Below are positions 11,744 to 24,056 of a DNA stretch of 64,000 nt, piece by piece. Location: the NCBI RefSeq assembly GCF_003573695.1, contig NC_039367.1, forward strand, positions 33,566,442 to 33,630,441, written 5' to 3'. The first letter of the stretch is position 1. The number at the start of each line of letters is the position of its first letter. The notes under the pieces were generated by a model. The model did not search any database. It was not told where the DNA came from and saw nothing but the letters and a program-made list of their open reading frames with translations. Made by a program: the position numbers and the translations under genes. Source of the DNA: Papaver somniferum. Its lineage: Eukaryota; Streptophyta; Magnoliopsida; Ranunculales; Papaveraceae.

Positions 11744-13530
11744 CAATATCAAATTTAGAGTTTTTACGAAAAATTCGGAGGTGTTTATCCTTTTAGCCAC
11801 AATTTTTGAAAATTAAATAGATAATCATTATGCAAACCACCACAAAGCATGCATAACAAATTATGCAGCCACATTTCGGTTTATGCATCAACTAATTCCC
11901 CGTTGCAACTAATGAAACAATATATTTCCTCTGTTTAGAAAAATCGATATTTTTATTTTTTTAGTTTGGTCTATTTATCTTCTGTTCGGTCGTCCCTACC
12001 TATCGTGACTGCGGGGTCCTAGTTTTATTGTTTCGTAGCAGCTACCTACATGTGAATTTCCCATCTATTGAATGTTGCTTTAAAGTTTGATTCTTTTGCC
12101 AATACCATCAATTAATTTAACACCTCTGCATTCGTTAAATTTCACCAAAATGCAACTAAACAGTAAGTCTTGAGAGGTGGACTCTGTTTGAGTCATAAGG
12201 CCAAACTCGGTGGCGTGGGCTTGAGACCCAAGAGGTTTGGGATGGGGAAATTAGGGGGAGACCCAAAAAAAAAATATTCTCATTCTCAGGCCCACAATTA
12301 ATTTTGTATACCGTGACACCCATAATTATATGAAATTATTATACGAATCAATACATAACTGGTTATGCATACTATCTTTTCAGGCATAACTCGTTACGCA
12401 GCCTAATTTTTCAAGGGTATAATTGACAGCACAACTTGGACATAACATATCTAAAAATCCGCGCCTTAGAATTTTACAAACTTTATATCGTTGGAAATCT
12501 TTTTAAAAGAGCTGCGCAACGAGTACAAACAAGAATATCAAATTTTTGTTTTTAACGAAAAAATCGGAGGTGATCCTCGTTTTAGAGAATTTTTTTGAAA
12601 ACTTGATACTTAACCATGATGCAGTCACCAAAAACGATGCATAACACATTCTGCATACGCATAACGAATTATGCAACCATTTTCTCCACTGCATAACAAA
12701 TTATGCATTTGGATAACAAAATTATGCATCTATAACAAGTTATGTTACCATTTTTTTGGTTGATTTTAGCCGTACATATAAAAAAAAAATTTGGATAACA
12801 AAATTATGCATCTAAAAATCCGCGCCTTGGAATTTTACAAATTTTATATCGTTGGAAATCTTTTTAAAAGATCTACGCAACGAGTACAAACAAGAATATC
12901 AAATTTTTGTTTTTCATGAAAAAATCGGAGGTAATCATCATTTTAGGCAAAGTTTTCGAAAATTTGATACATAACCATTATGCAACCACCACAAAAGATG
13001 CATAGCACATTTTGCAGACGCATAACGAATTATGCAACCATTTTCTCGACTGCATAACACATTATGCATCTGCATAACAATGTTATGCATGTATAACAAG
13101 TTATGTAGCCATTGTTTTGGTTGATTTTAGTGTGCACATCAAAAATTGATGCACAATGCATTATGCATCTATATTTACGGATGCATATAAGGTTACGCAT
13201 TTATTTTCTCGATGCATAAAAGATTGTGAAACAATTTTCTCGATGCACAATGCATTATGCAGCCATATTTTCGGATGCATAACAGGTTATGCATCCATTT
13301 TCACGACGGCATAACATGTTATGCAGATGTTATTGTAGATACATGACAAGTTATGCAGTCTTTGTTTTTTCTTTTTTAGGTCTCAATACTAGCAAAAATG
13401 TTGATGCATAACGTGTTATGCAACCATTTTCGGGATTGCATAACAAGTTATGCAATAAAATTTGTAGATGCATAACAGGTTATGCAACCGTTTTCATAGC
13501 TGCATAACAGATTATTCAACCATTATGAAA
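11744..13530. repeat. Palindrome array 1: TGCATAAC..GTTATGCA units plus a ~363-bp tandem repeat
   Basis: More than 15 occurrences of TGCATAAC-like and GTTATGCA-like words are paired as short inverted repeats with 0-4 bp between the arms. They are separated by spacers such as 'gccattttctcga'. They are densest at 12590-12740 and 12960-13510. The block also contains a longer tandem repeat beginning 'tctaaaaatccgcgcc' at 12447 and again at 12810 (period about 363 bp). A third copy was split by the copia element (5446-5570 plus 11744-11910). No open frame of interest and no terminal inverted repeat were found. Confidence 0.8.
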
Positions 13531-16206
13531 AACACCAGCACCAATACATATTTGTAGTTTTCCAACCAACAGCACCAACTTCTCAAACTCATAAGTAGTT
13601 TAGTACTTATCCACATATTGTAGGTATATAATTGTCATCAATTAGGTAGTGACAAAGATAATTACATACAAATATCATTAATAATTGTAAGATTGTTTTA
13701 ATTCCACATGTCGTAAGTGTATAATTTCCATAACTTTACTCTGGACGAAATGCAGCTTTAAGCATTGCTACAACAGGTTTTCAAAAGTCACCAAATTTCT
13801 CGACTGCATTTGGAGTAAAATTAAACAATTGTATGTCCAACCCCATTATAAGCCTCATCTTCAAACTTGTTAACAACATCCACCACTTGGCATAGCTTAG
13901 TAGCTTTCTGACTCGAGCACTTTCCCAAGTCAACTTCCAGATATGCAAACTTTGCAACAACCAACCATCAACTTCCGCATTTCCCTTGTTTCGAACTCCA
14001 CATACTACGGAAAATAGATCAGGTAGTTGATTGTAACATAATAACACTAACAAAACAAAATCACTACAAACGAACTAAACTTGGTAGATTACATAGTACG
14101 TTAACAGATCAAAAAGAGGCAGAGCAATGGTTCAAATATCTATTTCTTATATTTTAGTGCAAGAGCCAACATAAACAACAAGACCAAGTTGCAAATGTGG
14201 AACTCCATATACTACTTCCATGACTATGTGATGAAATCAAATGCCATTTGTCTTCTCTTAAACAAATTCACAAACAGTTGCAGTGCACAACTAGAAAGAA
14301 AGAGAAAAAAAAGCTACGAATACTTACCAAAAGATAAAAGAGGCTTCTGGATATCCAGTCAGTCAGTCTCACTACCAATTACTAACAGTCCCTTTTACTA
14401 GATATGGTTTCCTAATTTCTTAGTATATCAAATTTTTCCCCGACTAAAATACACTCTCTGTGTCGTATCCCTAATTCATTTCATAAAATCAACTAGTGAT
14501 TATGGAGAACTAGATCGTGTTAACCATGTGAGACATGGGAGATCAGAAATCATTCAAAATCATTATAGTAGCAAAACCATAAGATATAGAGAACAATAAA
14601 GAGTGAAATAATTACCCAAGTATTATAATTTCTTCTTCCTCCGAGAATAGAAATTGAAGAAGGGTATAGTTTGTTCTAAAAAAGTAATCTCATCGTTGCT
14701 TTGTTGATTTTAATCAACAGATTTTCACAAAGAAGAACTGAGACAAAAGCAGAGAGAAAGAAGATCGTATAAGAGAGTTTTGGTTTATGTAGTTATGGAT
14801 CGGAGAAGAAGAAGAAAGACCCAAACATAATTTCAGAAATTATGGATTTGGGAGATATTTTTTCTTAGAAAATGGGTGTGCGCCTGAATTTTTCTGGACA
14901 TGAGTTTCACAGTGTCCAAAATCTGAAAAATGGGTGTGGCTGTAGTTTTCACTTGGGGGATTATGCAAGGTGGTTCAACTCTTGTTGATTGAGAGAAGTT
15001 TCTCATTTTTCAGAGAAAAAGAAAAAAACAGAAAAGAAAAGAAAAGAAAAAGAAAAAAACATAGAGAAGTTTCTCATTTAGCAGGTAAAAACAACCCAAC
15101 AGTAGATTTGCATAACTTACAGAGACGAAAAAGAGATTATCTGAGCTTAGAGATTTCGTATCTTTCTCAGGATATGGTTACCAGTTACCACATTCGAGTG
15201 TTAGTAGTATTTGTGGTGATTGTGCCTAGTACTAGGGGGGCTCACATGGTTTTCTAAGCCCAGGCCCGTTCAGTTTGAGAAGTTAGATATGCAAGGCAAC
15301 GATGCTCATTACTGCTACATTTTGAAAAGCAGATGCCGGAAAGAATTTCGAAAAGAGTCAAGATATCATCCGACTACGTGGTGTATTTCTGCTGTATCAA
15401 CTAATGAGGACACTTTTGGTCGATGGTCACGTGAATAAAATCACTAGCTAGCGTCCGTATGACCGTATCACCCATTTTGTTTCAATTTTCACGAATAGGA
15501 AAACTGAGAGCAAGAAATTTCACATTTCTTTTTTATCTGCTGGCAGCATTGCTGGGACTCTTTGCTCATTATACAGAAGCTTGGGGTACGTGGTACGATG
15601 AGATCGGGAAGAAGCCACGACCAGAGATCAAATCTCCTGAATTCATTCTGTACCTTCTGCACTCCATGATGGTACAAATAAAATGCCTTTCTAAACTTTC
15701 TACATGGTCTTCAATGTACCAACCAGGACAGATGGCCGTATTGGAGTATTAGTTGACCGGCCGAAATAGTTAAGTCTTAGGAGTTGGATTGTGCTCACTG
15801 AACACCTTTCACACACCAAAAGAAGAACACGACATGTCTTGTGCCACCAGGTTCACAATTTTTCTTTACAGCAAACGAAATTGCAAAAATGTAATGAAAC
15901 ACCCATTTTACCATTACATAAGGTTAAAAATATTTCTGAGAACAATCAACCTTTTTTGAGGATAACCAGAACTACAGATCAACAAAAAAGAACATTCACA
16001 AAAGTTGACTACTTGAATACACCGCCAATTTGCTTGTGCATGTTAATCAGTTTGTTAGCAGTTCACAGCATCTGGGGAAGTTAAATGATAGCTAATACAC
16101 AGTTTCTGGGCCGCCAAAGCTTGAAGCAAATAATCGGGACTTCACCGTCGTGGAACTGAGTTTCGGCAGGTGGAACAAAGAGGTCCTGCGCAACACGCTA
16201 CCATCT
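13531..16206. other. Intergenic between palindrome array 1 and AAPT; no confirmed gene
   Basis: Apart from the small exon-like stretch at 13821-13949, no coding segment could be supported. 15008-15062 is an almost pure purine run of AAAAG words. The minus strand at 14630-14850 reads like a plant 5' leader (CT-rich, then a 5-codon ORF, then a possible GTAATT donor), but no downstream exons were established. Open frames at 15220-16084 show no recognised domain. The last few hundred bases before 16207 should include the 3' UTR of the minus-strand AAPT gene; no clear AATAAA was assigned. Confidence 0.45.
13821..13949 (-). other. Possible coding exon remnant, function unknown
   Basis: Read on the minus strand from 13949 to 13821 there is a 42-codon open stretch plus stop. 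It has a protein-like, non-repetitive composition ('FAYLEVDLGKCSSQK', then 'VVDVVNKFEDEAYNGVG'). It follows an AG that could be a splice acceptor. A longer overlapping frame (13781-14053) looks less protein-like. I do not recognise the family, and no upstream exon was secured. It may be the last exon of a decayed minus-strand gene whose leader-like sequence lies near 14630-14850, or chance. Confidence 0.25.
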
Positions 16207-19200
16207 TTACGCCTTTTTGCTGGTTATCCTACAATTAGGTACAAAGATGCACAGAGTTAAACCTGCAGCACTTGTTTGCAAAATCTTTATAAAGGAAATT
16301 TGGATGGAGGAAGACACAGTTAAGCAGTCTCTGTGAGTAAAACATATATATTTCCCTAATGCAGTGACATATTTCACCTGAAACAGCAGATACCCAAGGC
16401 GGCAGTAATTTCGTGAATGACTGATGTCGCAAAGTGGAGGTACAGTGATACTGAAATATCAAAAACAAAAAAAAATGTATAGGTACAAAAGATGATAAGA
16501 AGATAAGTGAAAATAAAGAACTACAACAACCACCAAGCTTTCATCAATTTCCTCTTCAGGCCACCGGAGATCTATTTTTAAGTTAGTTGCAATAAAATAG
16601 GACTAGCAGATTATGTGAGTACGCTATCACATAAAATTCGTAATCTGTATAGCTTTCTTCAAACTATACTTAGCTAGATAAAGGGGACAAGTAAGAGATT
16701 GTTTTTGTTACCTGTGAAGATAAAGTAGCCAACAACCACCAATCTTTCATCAACTAAAGGAACTCTGCGAAATAAGGAGATTATAAGAGGAATGTGATAA
16801 TTTTATAATAAAAGATTGTGAGAGACGTGATTCTATATATTATAATTGTCCGGTGAATTTATATTGCAGATATAATTAAGCACTACCTTTTTCATAAACA
16901 AAATAATCAATTAATACATACCCATCATTGAGCTTGGCAGTGAGCGCATTTGCTATAGCAAAAGGAAGATACAGTAGTGACTGTTGAAAAGAAAAGTAAA
17001 TATTAGTTTGCCGAAGGTTCCATAAGAAATATGACAAGAGAGGTAAACTATTTCTAACACTTGAATTTATCAAGTGACCTGAACAATCCAAGTCAGGTTC
17101 CATAATATATATGCTTAAAGATAAAAGGACTTAGGAGGCCCAACTCAATACTCTGATAATCCAAGTAAGGTTGAAAACTAAGCACTCTACTCTTACTCCC
17201 TCAAAATCCTCCGATTTTTACCACACCACTAGACATTCTAAGTATATTTCAAAAATATTGCTTCTTCGCGCATTACTAGGTCAAAGTACAGCAGACTGCA
17301 ACACTAGTGCACCTTGATCAGTTCAAAATTATACTGAGAGAGTAACTATTTAAGTTAAGCTTGGTAACAACTTTATTAAAAAAAAAATTGAGTGGAAATT
17401 GAAGCATACCATGCACATTCCAGTTTTCAATCCCTTGGGTTCATCACACATATGAGCCAGAATCATCCTCCCCTGCCAATACAAAAGTTTTTCTTCTTAT
17501 AGAATGTAATATGATAAGCACAAGATCATACAAGCAGTATCAACTAACATATCCTGAATGGTCCTTAAATTCGCACACATACTGCTCACACAACTCTTCA
17601 GGATTTGTTTTGGAAATCACAAGAAGTTAAAACATTGAAAAGCTCGCAAAATGTATAACTCATAAAATTTCCAATACCAGTTAAATAATAGGAGAGAATA
17701 ACTCCAAATGAAGGTAGTAAACTCTCACCACAAGGAATCCAAATGCAAGTCCACTTCCTGATATGACTAAATGCGGATATTTCCTGATGAAATCAGCTGA
17801 GGACAAATAATCCCTGCAAAGAAATCAGATTTTGTAAATACGTCCTAAGGATAAACAAGAAGCACAAGTTCTAAAATATTAACACATACCAGACTAGTAT
17901 TCCTCCTAGGAGTATGATGAAGGGGCAAAGCTGGCAAGAAACAGATGCAAAAGTTAAGCAACACGGAAATTGAAACGCAGAGAGCAGATAGTAATAACAA
18001 TATTACCATTGCTAATGCCAGGAACATGCTTCCTTTTCTTGCTTGAACGACCTTTTGGACATTGTATATGCTGCAGAGGAGACGAAACAAACCAGAGTTA
18101 AAAATTGCTAAAAAAGAGAAACACCTGCGTTTTAATGAAGGCCAGCGAAAGTATGGATGCCGCTTCAATAACATATTTAATAAAGTACAAAATTTCAGGG
18201 TTTGTCAACCTGATGAGCATGCATATTTCCTATAAGAGTGCAGATTATACATCATAGGATGCACACTTCATTGCATGGGAATGGGTTTCGATTTGGGCAG
18301 TAAAGCTAGCCTAAAATCCATACCATTACAGCTAGCAGATCCCTACAAGCCTTTGTTACCCTCCCTTTGGCGATCGCATTGACAAAAGTGATTCGATGAT
18401 TTTAGAGCCTTTCTGTACATAAGATGATTTTAGAGCATTTCTGTACATAAGCTTGAGTGTGACAGCTAACATCTCAGAGGGTTGGATGAACCCCCTAAGC
18501 TATAAGATATTTCGTGCTTGTTCTTTAGCATTTCTACTAGAAATTTGTAAGTAAGTTCTTATTCTTCGATAATTCAGATTTATCTAAGCCAGACAGACAT
18601 TGTTCAGCGACTGGCTACAAGCTGCTGATGATAAACAAGGCCGCACTGACATGTGTTGGGACCGAGCATTCTCATAGGTAGCTCCTTTTTAATAAGAAAT
18701 CGCTTAATAACACAACAAAGAGGCTCAAGTGTAAATTTTTCTAAATTGTAGTCACTGGTAAATGGGCAACAGGGGATCAGATGGGAAACTTAGTCAAAAA
18801 GTATACAAAAATCAGCGTATTAAAAGATGTTTGGTGTTTGCATTTGCGAATAACCAATTATGTATATGAAAAAAAAAATTGCAACCATGGAAACTAGAAA
18901 TAGTTACTTACTTGAAGATAACAGTTGGTATAACAGCAAAAGCAGTCATCAGAAGCAAAACAACTCTGTACATCGGGATTTCTGGCATAAACAGCAAAAA
19001 GAATAACGCAAATGAAATCAAATTAAATAGGAATACAAGTAATAAACATTCCATGATAAATAGAACTACAAGCCTTGCAACATAAATAAATCAGGATGTA
19101 TAGTCTGCAAGATACAGGAACCACTTTAGTAACATTGGAGAGTTGAACACGGTTCATTCACTGCCCATTTTCGGGTTAATTGGTTGCTAACAGTAAAACA

Positions 19201-21328
19201 TACTGAGAAGTGTGGATTCTCTTACCAGAAATAAAAGGTACCCAACTCAATAAAGGAATAGACACCCCAAACTGTTGAGCCCACCATTCAGCACCTGAAA
19301 ATGAAAGAAATTACAGGACTTTTTTAGACTCCAACATTGAAACTAAATTTGTGACTCAGGACTAGGGTCATCAATGTAGCGATTGGAGAACATTTATTTA
19401 TGGTGACTGATGACTCCTGTAACAGCATACATAGCAAATAGAAAAACAGAAATTCGAAGCACCTACCAACAAAAAAGGTAAAGACGTGGGTCAGGTATAT
19501 CAACATGAGACCTTCAGTGGGTCCATTTACCACCGGAAGAAGAAGTGTATTGGTGAAATAGCTACAACAATGACAAGATTGTAAGTAAATTAGCACAGTT
19601 TTTAGTCACTAATCATTCATGTAGACTACTGAAATTAAGCATCCATATGAGGGGGAAAAAGGATCGATAGTCTAGCAGGTAATGATGGCAGCTAGTGCCT
19701 ATTGCAGTCTACAGAGGTAGGAGGTTCCCATTAGAGCTCTTATGGAAAAGAGTGGACAATCTTCATAGTATGGCAGTTCATATACCCAGTTCTTGTTTAC
19801 AATTGGTCCCCAGTTCTTCTATTTGATTAAGAAAAAAGAGCCTATTTCCTACAGCACCTCGATGTGTAATCACCAAACCAGCTCCCACTGTATATTTCGA
19901 AGGAAACAAGACATACGAGATGGGGGAAAAGCTTCTTACAGAAGAGTGCCACTATCCCAGGAAAACACTATTTACAATCTTATTGTAACAAGGATATGGT
20001 TAAGCACAAAAAAAAAAGTGTTTAAAAGCGTGATCAGTACAACATACTTCTCCCAAGTTGCACCGTAAAATGGAACAGCTGCAATAACCCAAAACCAGAA
20101 AGCACTCTTTCCACACATCGCAGTGCTCCCAAAAGCCAAGGCTTCAAGCTGAGTGTAAAGAAAATGAACATTTTAACAGGGAAACCAATAGCTAGGGTCA
20201 TACTATAAAACCAAATTACCAAATACTTACCGCACATGCAAGTGCATCACATCCTGCAAAAAAAAATGACGGGTCAATCTGCAGTCGTCAATAAAGAAAA
20301 CACAGCACAGAAGAAAATAAATGGCTGTGGAAGAAGAGTTACCATGGTCGAAAAGTTCCCCCAAGGGACTGGAGGAATTTGTTCGTCTAGCTTGCTTACC
20401 ATCAACAGCATCAAATGTCTAGCACACACATTGAGTGGTAATTAGTCATATTCATTCATGTAAATGTACTTCATAAACAGTAACATAATCTCTTCGGGTA
20501 CAAAAAACGAAAAGACAATGTGCAGTGAGTTAAATAATTCTACAGCAAAACATTATCAAATTCCAAGAGACACTTGTGTGTATCGTGTTAAAAACACCTT
20601 AACCTATTAGAGGTGTAAACACAATCTGTCGAACAAGTTTAATGCACGCAAAGAAAAACATTTCCCTTAAATAGTTAACAAGGAAAACAATAGGAAACCT
20701 GGTATAAAAAAAGAAGCAATCCATGTGCAAGATGTACCCATCTTGGAGGTGGTACATCCAAAAAAGGAGCATACACCTGAAATGCAACAGACATAAAGAA
20801 ATTCAATGACAAAGAAGAGTAAGTATCCTTCGTTAACTATATCAATCAGCAACCACAAAATGGCAGGAACGTCCACTTACGTAACCAAGGAGTGCTGAAG
20901 TAAATAAGAATGTAAAACCAATAAGTGTTATCTACAAAACAAATTCACAATAAAAGAAAGCTGATTAGTACAAGTAACTTCTCTCTATCAAAATTACAAG
21001 ATAATCAAGAGTAAGTAAAGCAATCATCAACAAATATCATACCACATTTGGTCTGGAATGATGGCAATGCATCCAAACATGTCAACAACAACAAAAAGCA
21101 AACAATATATTAGAATCTTATACTCCAAACCAAAATCTGTACTAAACAAACACAAATTGAAGCGAATACAATCCCCTATAACAAGACTTACGGCATCCAA
21201 AGTGGAAACAAAGTAACGCAATGAGTCCAAAAGGGTTGTAAGATGTATTTCGCAACAAGCGAATTATCTACACCACTGTATTTGTGTCTTTTCAACGCAG
21301 CAACTCCATGTACACCAACATAACCCAT
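16207..21328 (-). CDS. AAPT1: Aminoalcoholphosphotransferase (choline/ethanolaminephosphotransferase), 18 coding exons
   Basis: Final Kennedy-pathway enzyme: transfers phosphocholine or phosphoethanolamine from the CDP-alcohol to diacylglycerol, an integral protein of ER/Golgi membranes. Exons on the minus strand: 21328-21192, 21052-21043, 20931-20881, 20776-20699, 20418-20343, 20253-20231, 20148-20048, 19561-19467, 19294-19226, 18981-18912, 18070-18007, 17930-17890, 17813-17729, 17472-17410, 16980-16922, 16764-16712, 16450-16378, 16228-16207. All introns are GT-AG, and lengths sum to 1170 nt (389 codons plus stop) with no internal stop. Residues 98-120 carry the complete family motif D-G-x2-A-R-x8-G-x3-D-x3-D ('DGKQARR' then 'GELFDHGCD'). 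Several hydrophobic segments follow. The protein starts '[19 protein letters not shown]' and ends 'RITSKKA', like plant AAPT proteins, and its length equals my recollection of Arabidopsis AAPT1. The start is the first ATG after a 5'-UTR acceptor. Which of the two plant paralogues it is cannot be told. Confidence 0.95.
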
Positions 21329-21650
21329 CTTCAAACTCTCTGAAGGATCCAATCCAGTAGATTTCCTTTTCAAAAAATTAGGGTTTACAGGAAACAAAAT
21401 TAAGTTAGAAAACCTTAAATATAGTCAATCTGAATGGAGAAGGGAACACAGTTTATGAAAACGAGGTTTATTCCATTTCCCAAGAGTATAAGATAAGAAA
21501 ATTACAGGGAAAAAACGAGAGTTCTTACTTGAGATCGTGCTGTCGAGATCGGATAGGAAGATGGAAAACAGAGATCAGGGAATCCAAGTTTTGTGGCCGC
21601 GAGACTGAAGGAATGGTTCTTCTCTCCCGCTCGTTGGTTCTTACAATAAG
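21329..21650 (-). promoter_or_regulatory. AAPT 5' leader with a probable leader intron
   Basis: Upstream of the AAPT start (minus strand) a likely acceptor lies at 21366-21367, with leader exon 21365-21329 ending just before the ATG. A matching donor GTAAGA lies at 21528-21523 after leader sequence from about 21529 to 21650. Neither inferred leader exon contains an ATG, so no upstream ORF is seen. An in-frame ATG at 21397 would add 23 codons but lies inside this intron. The transcription start is not determined; no convincing TATA box was found. Confidence 0.55.
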
Positions 21651-21996
21651 TGAATGAATAAACTAAAAAGAAGCCAAAGACAAAAAAAGGAAAAAGGAGA
21701 TCTTTTTTTCAAAGTGAAAGTTACAAAGAACAGGACAGTTAATGTTTTTTTTTCTTTTTTCTAATTACCAATCTTAGCCCTTGTGTATTTGAAAATACAT
21801 TTGGGCTGTAAGGAAGTGGGCCGGTTTGTAAACTTACTGAAATGTGAAACGTCCAATGTTACTACAGCTTGTCTACACTCACCGAAAACTTTTGCAACAT
21901 TGCTAATAGGGGTACAAAATTAAATAGGGTATACTAAAATTATAATAAGACAAAACAGATTTTCATATAAGATAACGATCCGCGAGTTATGATCCC

Positions 21997-24056
21997 AAAG
22001 GTGTCACATCCATGCACAAAAACTCCACCAAAACAAAATGTTCACAAAAACCCCATTTAACATAAACTGTCTATATTACCTTTCTATTATTTAAATCATC
22101 CCAACAAAAACAAAAATCAACCCAACCTTCAAATTTTATTATATTATCACCACGAACAACAACCCACCACCACCGTCAGTCGTCGCCTCCGCACCGACCA
22201 CCTTCGCCGCCGCCGCCACCGACCACCACCGTGCCACCACCATAAAAATGATGAAACCAAAAATTGGTTTCACCAAAATAAGATGAAACCAAATTTTGGT
22301 TTCATCATAAAATAAAGGAGGAAGAAGAAAAAAAAATGAAACACAATAAGATGAAACCTTTCACCACCGTCAACTGCACCGCCCTCATAATCACCACAAC
22401 CACCACTACCATTACCTCCTTAACTAAGACTACTTTCAACAAAAAAACAATCCACAATAAGATGAAACCTATCACCACCGTCAACTGCACCACCCCCATC
22501 GCTGCCACAACCACCAGCACCACAACCACCACTACCGTTACCCCCTCAACTACAACCAGTTTCAACAAAAAATAATCCACCTGTATCCCACCATCAAAAA
22601 TTAGCTTCACAGATATTAATATTCAACAAAATGAAAAAATACGATGAAACCTAATTAGGTTTCATCAACTTCAGCCAATTCATTACACTTTTAACAATGC
22701 AGACATATACCTCTTTAATTGTAACCCATACCAGTCCTTTATGCAACACCTGAAGCTCAACTACAACTCTCATTACATTAGCATCACCCTTACTCAGTTA
22801 ATCCATTCTTTATCACTTCCATAACTTCAGTTAAGGCCACCACTACCAACAAAACTTCTTCATCAATACCTGGAGTACCAGTACCAGACCCTGCTATACA
22901 CATTCTCCCAATTCATACACATATATAATCAAAACCACCATTGTACATACAATCGAAACCACATATTGTCGTTTCACCAACATAACTTCAATGATGAAAC
23001 CAAACATGCCGTCTTCCAAGTCAGACCGAATAAACTAGACAAAAATCAGTTGAAACCAAAATTTGGTTTCATCATAAACTTAATTTTCATCATTAAAATC
23101 TTTGGTTTCATGACAGAAAATAGGCAAGTTTATGATGAAACCAAATTTTGGTTTCATCATTAGTTTACTGTTTTCACCAACCAAAACTGTCAGAATTTGA
23201 TGAAACCAATTTTGGTTTCATCATAAATCTGTCATTTCCCAACACAATATTGATTTCGACTTTGAAGATGTATCATCATTTGCTGGTGATGAAAACATCA
23301 TAAGGTGGTGGTGGTGATTGTAGAGGATTCAACGAGGAGGCGGAGATGATGTTGGGAGCGGATCTGCAGGTACTGGTGTTAATTGTAGATGAGGTGTTGT
23401 TGGTGGCCGATTTGAAGGTATTGGTGGTGGTTTTAGATGATAAAAGGAGGAGGTAGAAGTAGTGTTGGTGGCGGATCTGATGTACTGGTGGGAAAAACAA
23501 AAATAAGAGGAGGCGGTGTTGTTGATGGAAAATCGGTAGACGGAGAAGAAGAAGGTGATGATGGTGTTAATGGAGGAGACGGAGGTGATGATGGTGTTAA
23601 TGGAGGAGACGGAGGTTCTGTTGGTGGCGGATCTGGACACATCGGTTGGTTTGATGGTGGCGGAACTACTGTTGGTGATAGATCTGAATAGAAATAGAAG
23701 AAAAAGAGACGAAGGTTTCGTGGAGGAGACGAAGGTGTTGCTGCTGGTGGTGACGGAGGTGTTGTTGCTGGTGGTGACGGAGGTCTTGCAATGGTGTTCA
23801 TGGAGAGATATTTGTTGTTGCTGGTGTTAATGGTGGTGGGGAGATGAAGATCGCAGAAATAGAAAAAAGAAAGGAGAGAAGAAGAAGAAGACAAGGTAAA
23901 AAGGGTATGTTTGGCTTTTTTTAAAGTAATAAAAATTAAATTTGCACATTATTATTTGACTTGGGGTTTTTATGTCACTTTTTAATTAAATGGTTTTCAT
24001 TTATTAAAAATAATATGGCTGGATTTTTTGTACCACATGTCTGGTCACCTTGGTTT
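21997..24056. mobile_element. Non-coding element with CCA/GGT arms and palindrome array 2
   Basis: The ends are inverted relative to each other. The left reads CCAAAGGTGTCACAT..CATG..ACAAAAA.TCCA.CCA from about 21995. The reverse complement of the right end (from about 24052) reads CCAAGGTGACC..CATG..ACAAAAA.TCCA.CCA. AAAACCCCA follows in both. The left arm (22150-22560) is CCA/CAC-rich and the right arm (23290-23870) is GGT/GAG-rich, so the whole looks like a large imperfect foldback. Open frames over the arms (22305-22610, 23329-23894) encode only Thr/Pro/Ser- or Val-rich low-complexity peptides and are not called as genes. No target duplication was identified, so the superfamily is open. 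Confidence 0.5.
22250..23230. repeat. Palindrome array 2: GATGAAACC..GGTTTCATC units
   Basis: Perfect or near-perfect inverted repeats built from GATGAAACCAAA and TTTGGTTTCATC with a 0-4 bp centre occur at about 22251-22272, 22283-22304, 22642-22669, 23049-23074, 23129-23161 and 23197-23224. Half-sites lie at 22334-22358, 22458-22470 and 22990-23000. Spacing is irregular, unlike a tandem satellite. Confidence 0.8.

Noticed and set aside
11830..13530. CRISPR-like array
   Set aside because: Regular short palindromes invite the idea, but spacers are not of constant length, repeats vary, and the genome is a plant nucleus.
15459..16084. Two 97-codon plus-strand frames upstream of the AAPT 3' end
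   Set aside because: No motif, no splice context, and partly overlapping the expected AAPT 3' UTR on the other strand.
21188..21397. AAPT start at the upstream in-frame ATG (21397)
   Set aside because: The extra codons lie between a good donor and acceptor of a leader intron, and plant AAPT proteins start at the MGY methionine.
22305..22610. Val-rich minus-strand and Thr-rich plus-strand frames
   Set aside because: Mirror translations of a CCA/ACC-rich tract; no sign of a real protein.
23329..23894. 153-codon Ser/Pro-rich frame on the minus strand and overlapping plus-strand frames
   Set aside because: Low-complexity translation of the GGT/GAG-rich arm of a repeat; several frames are open at once, which is a composition effect.
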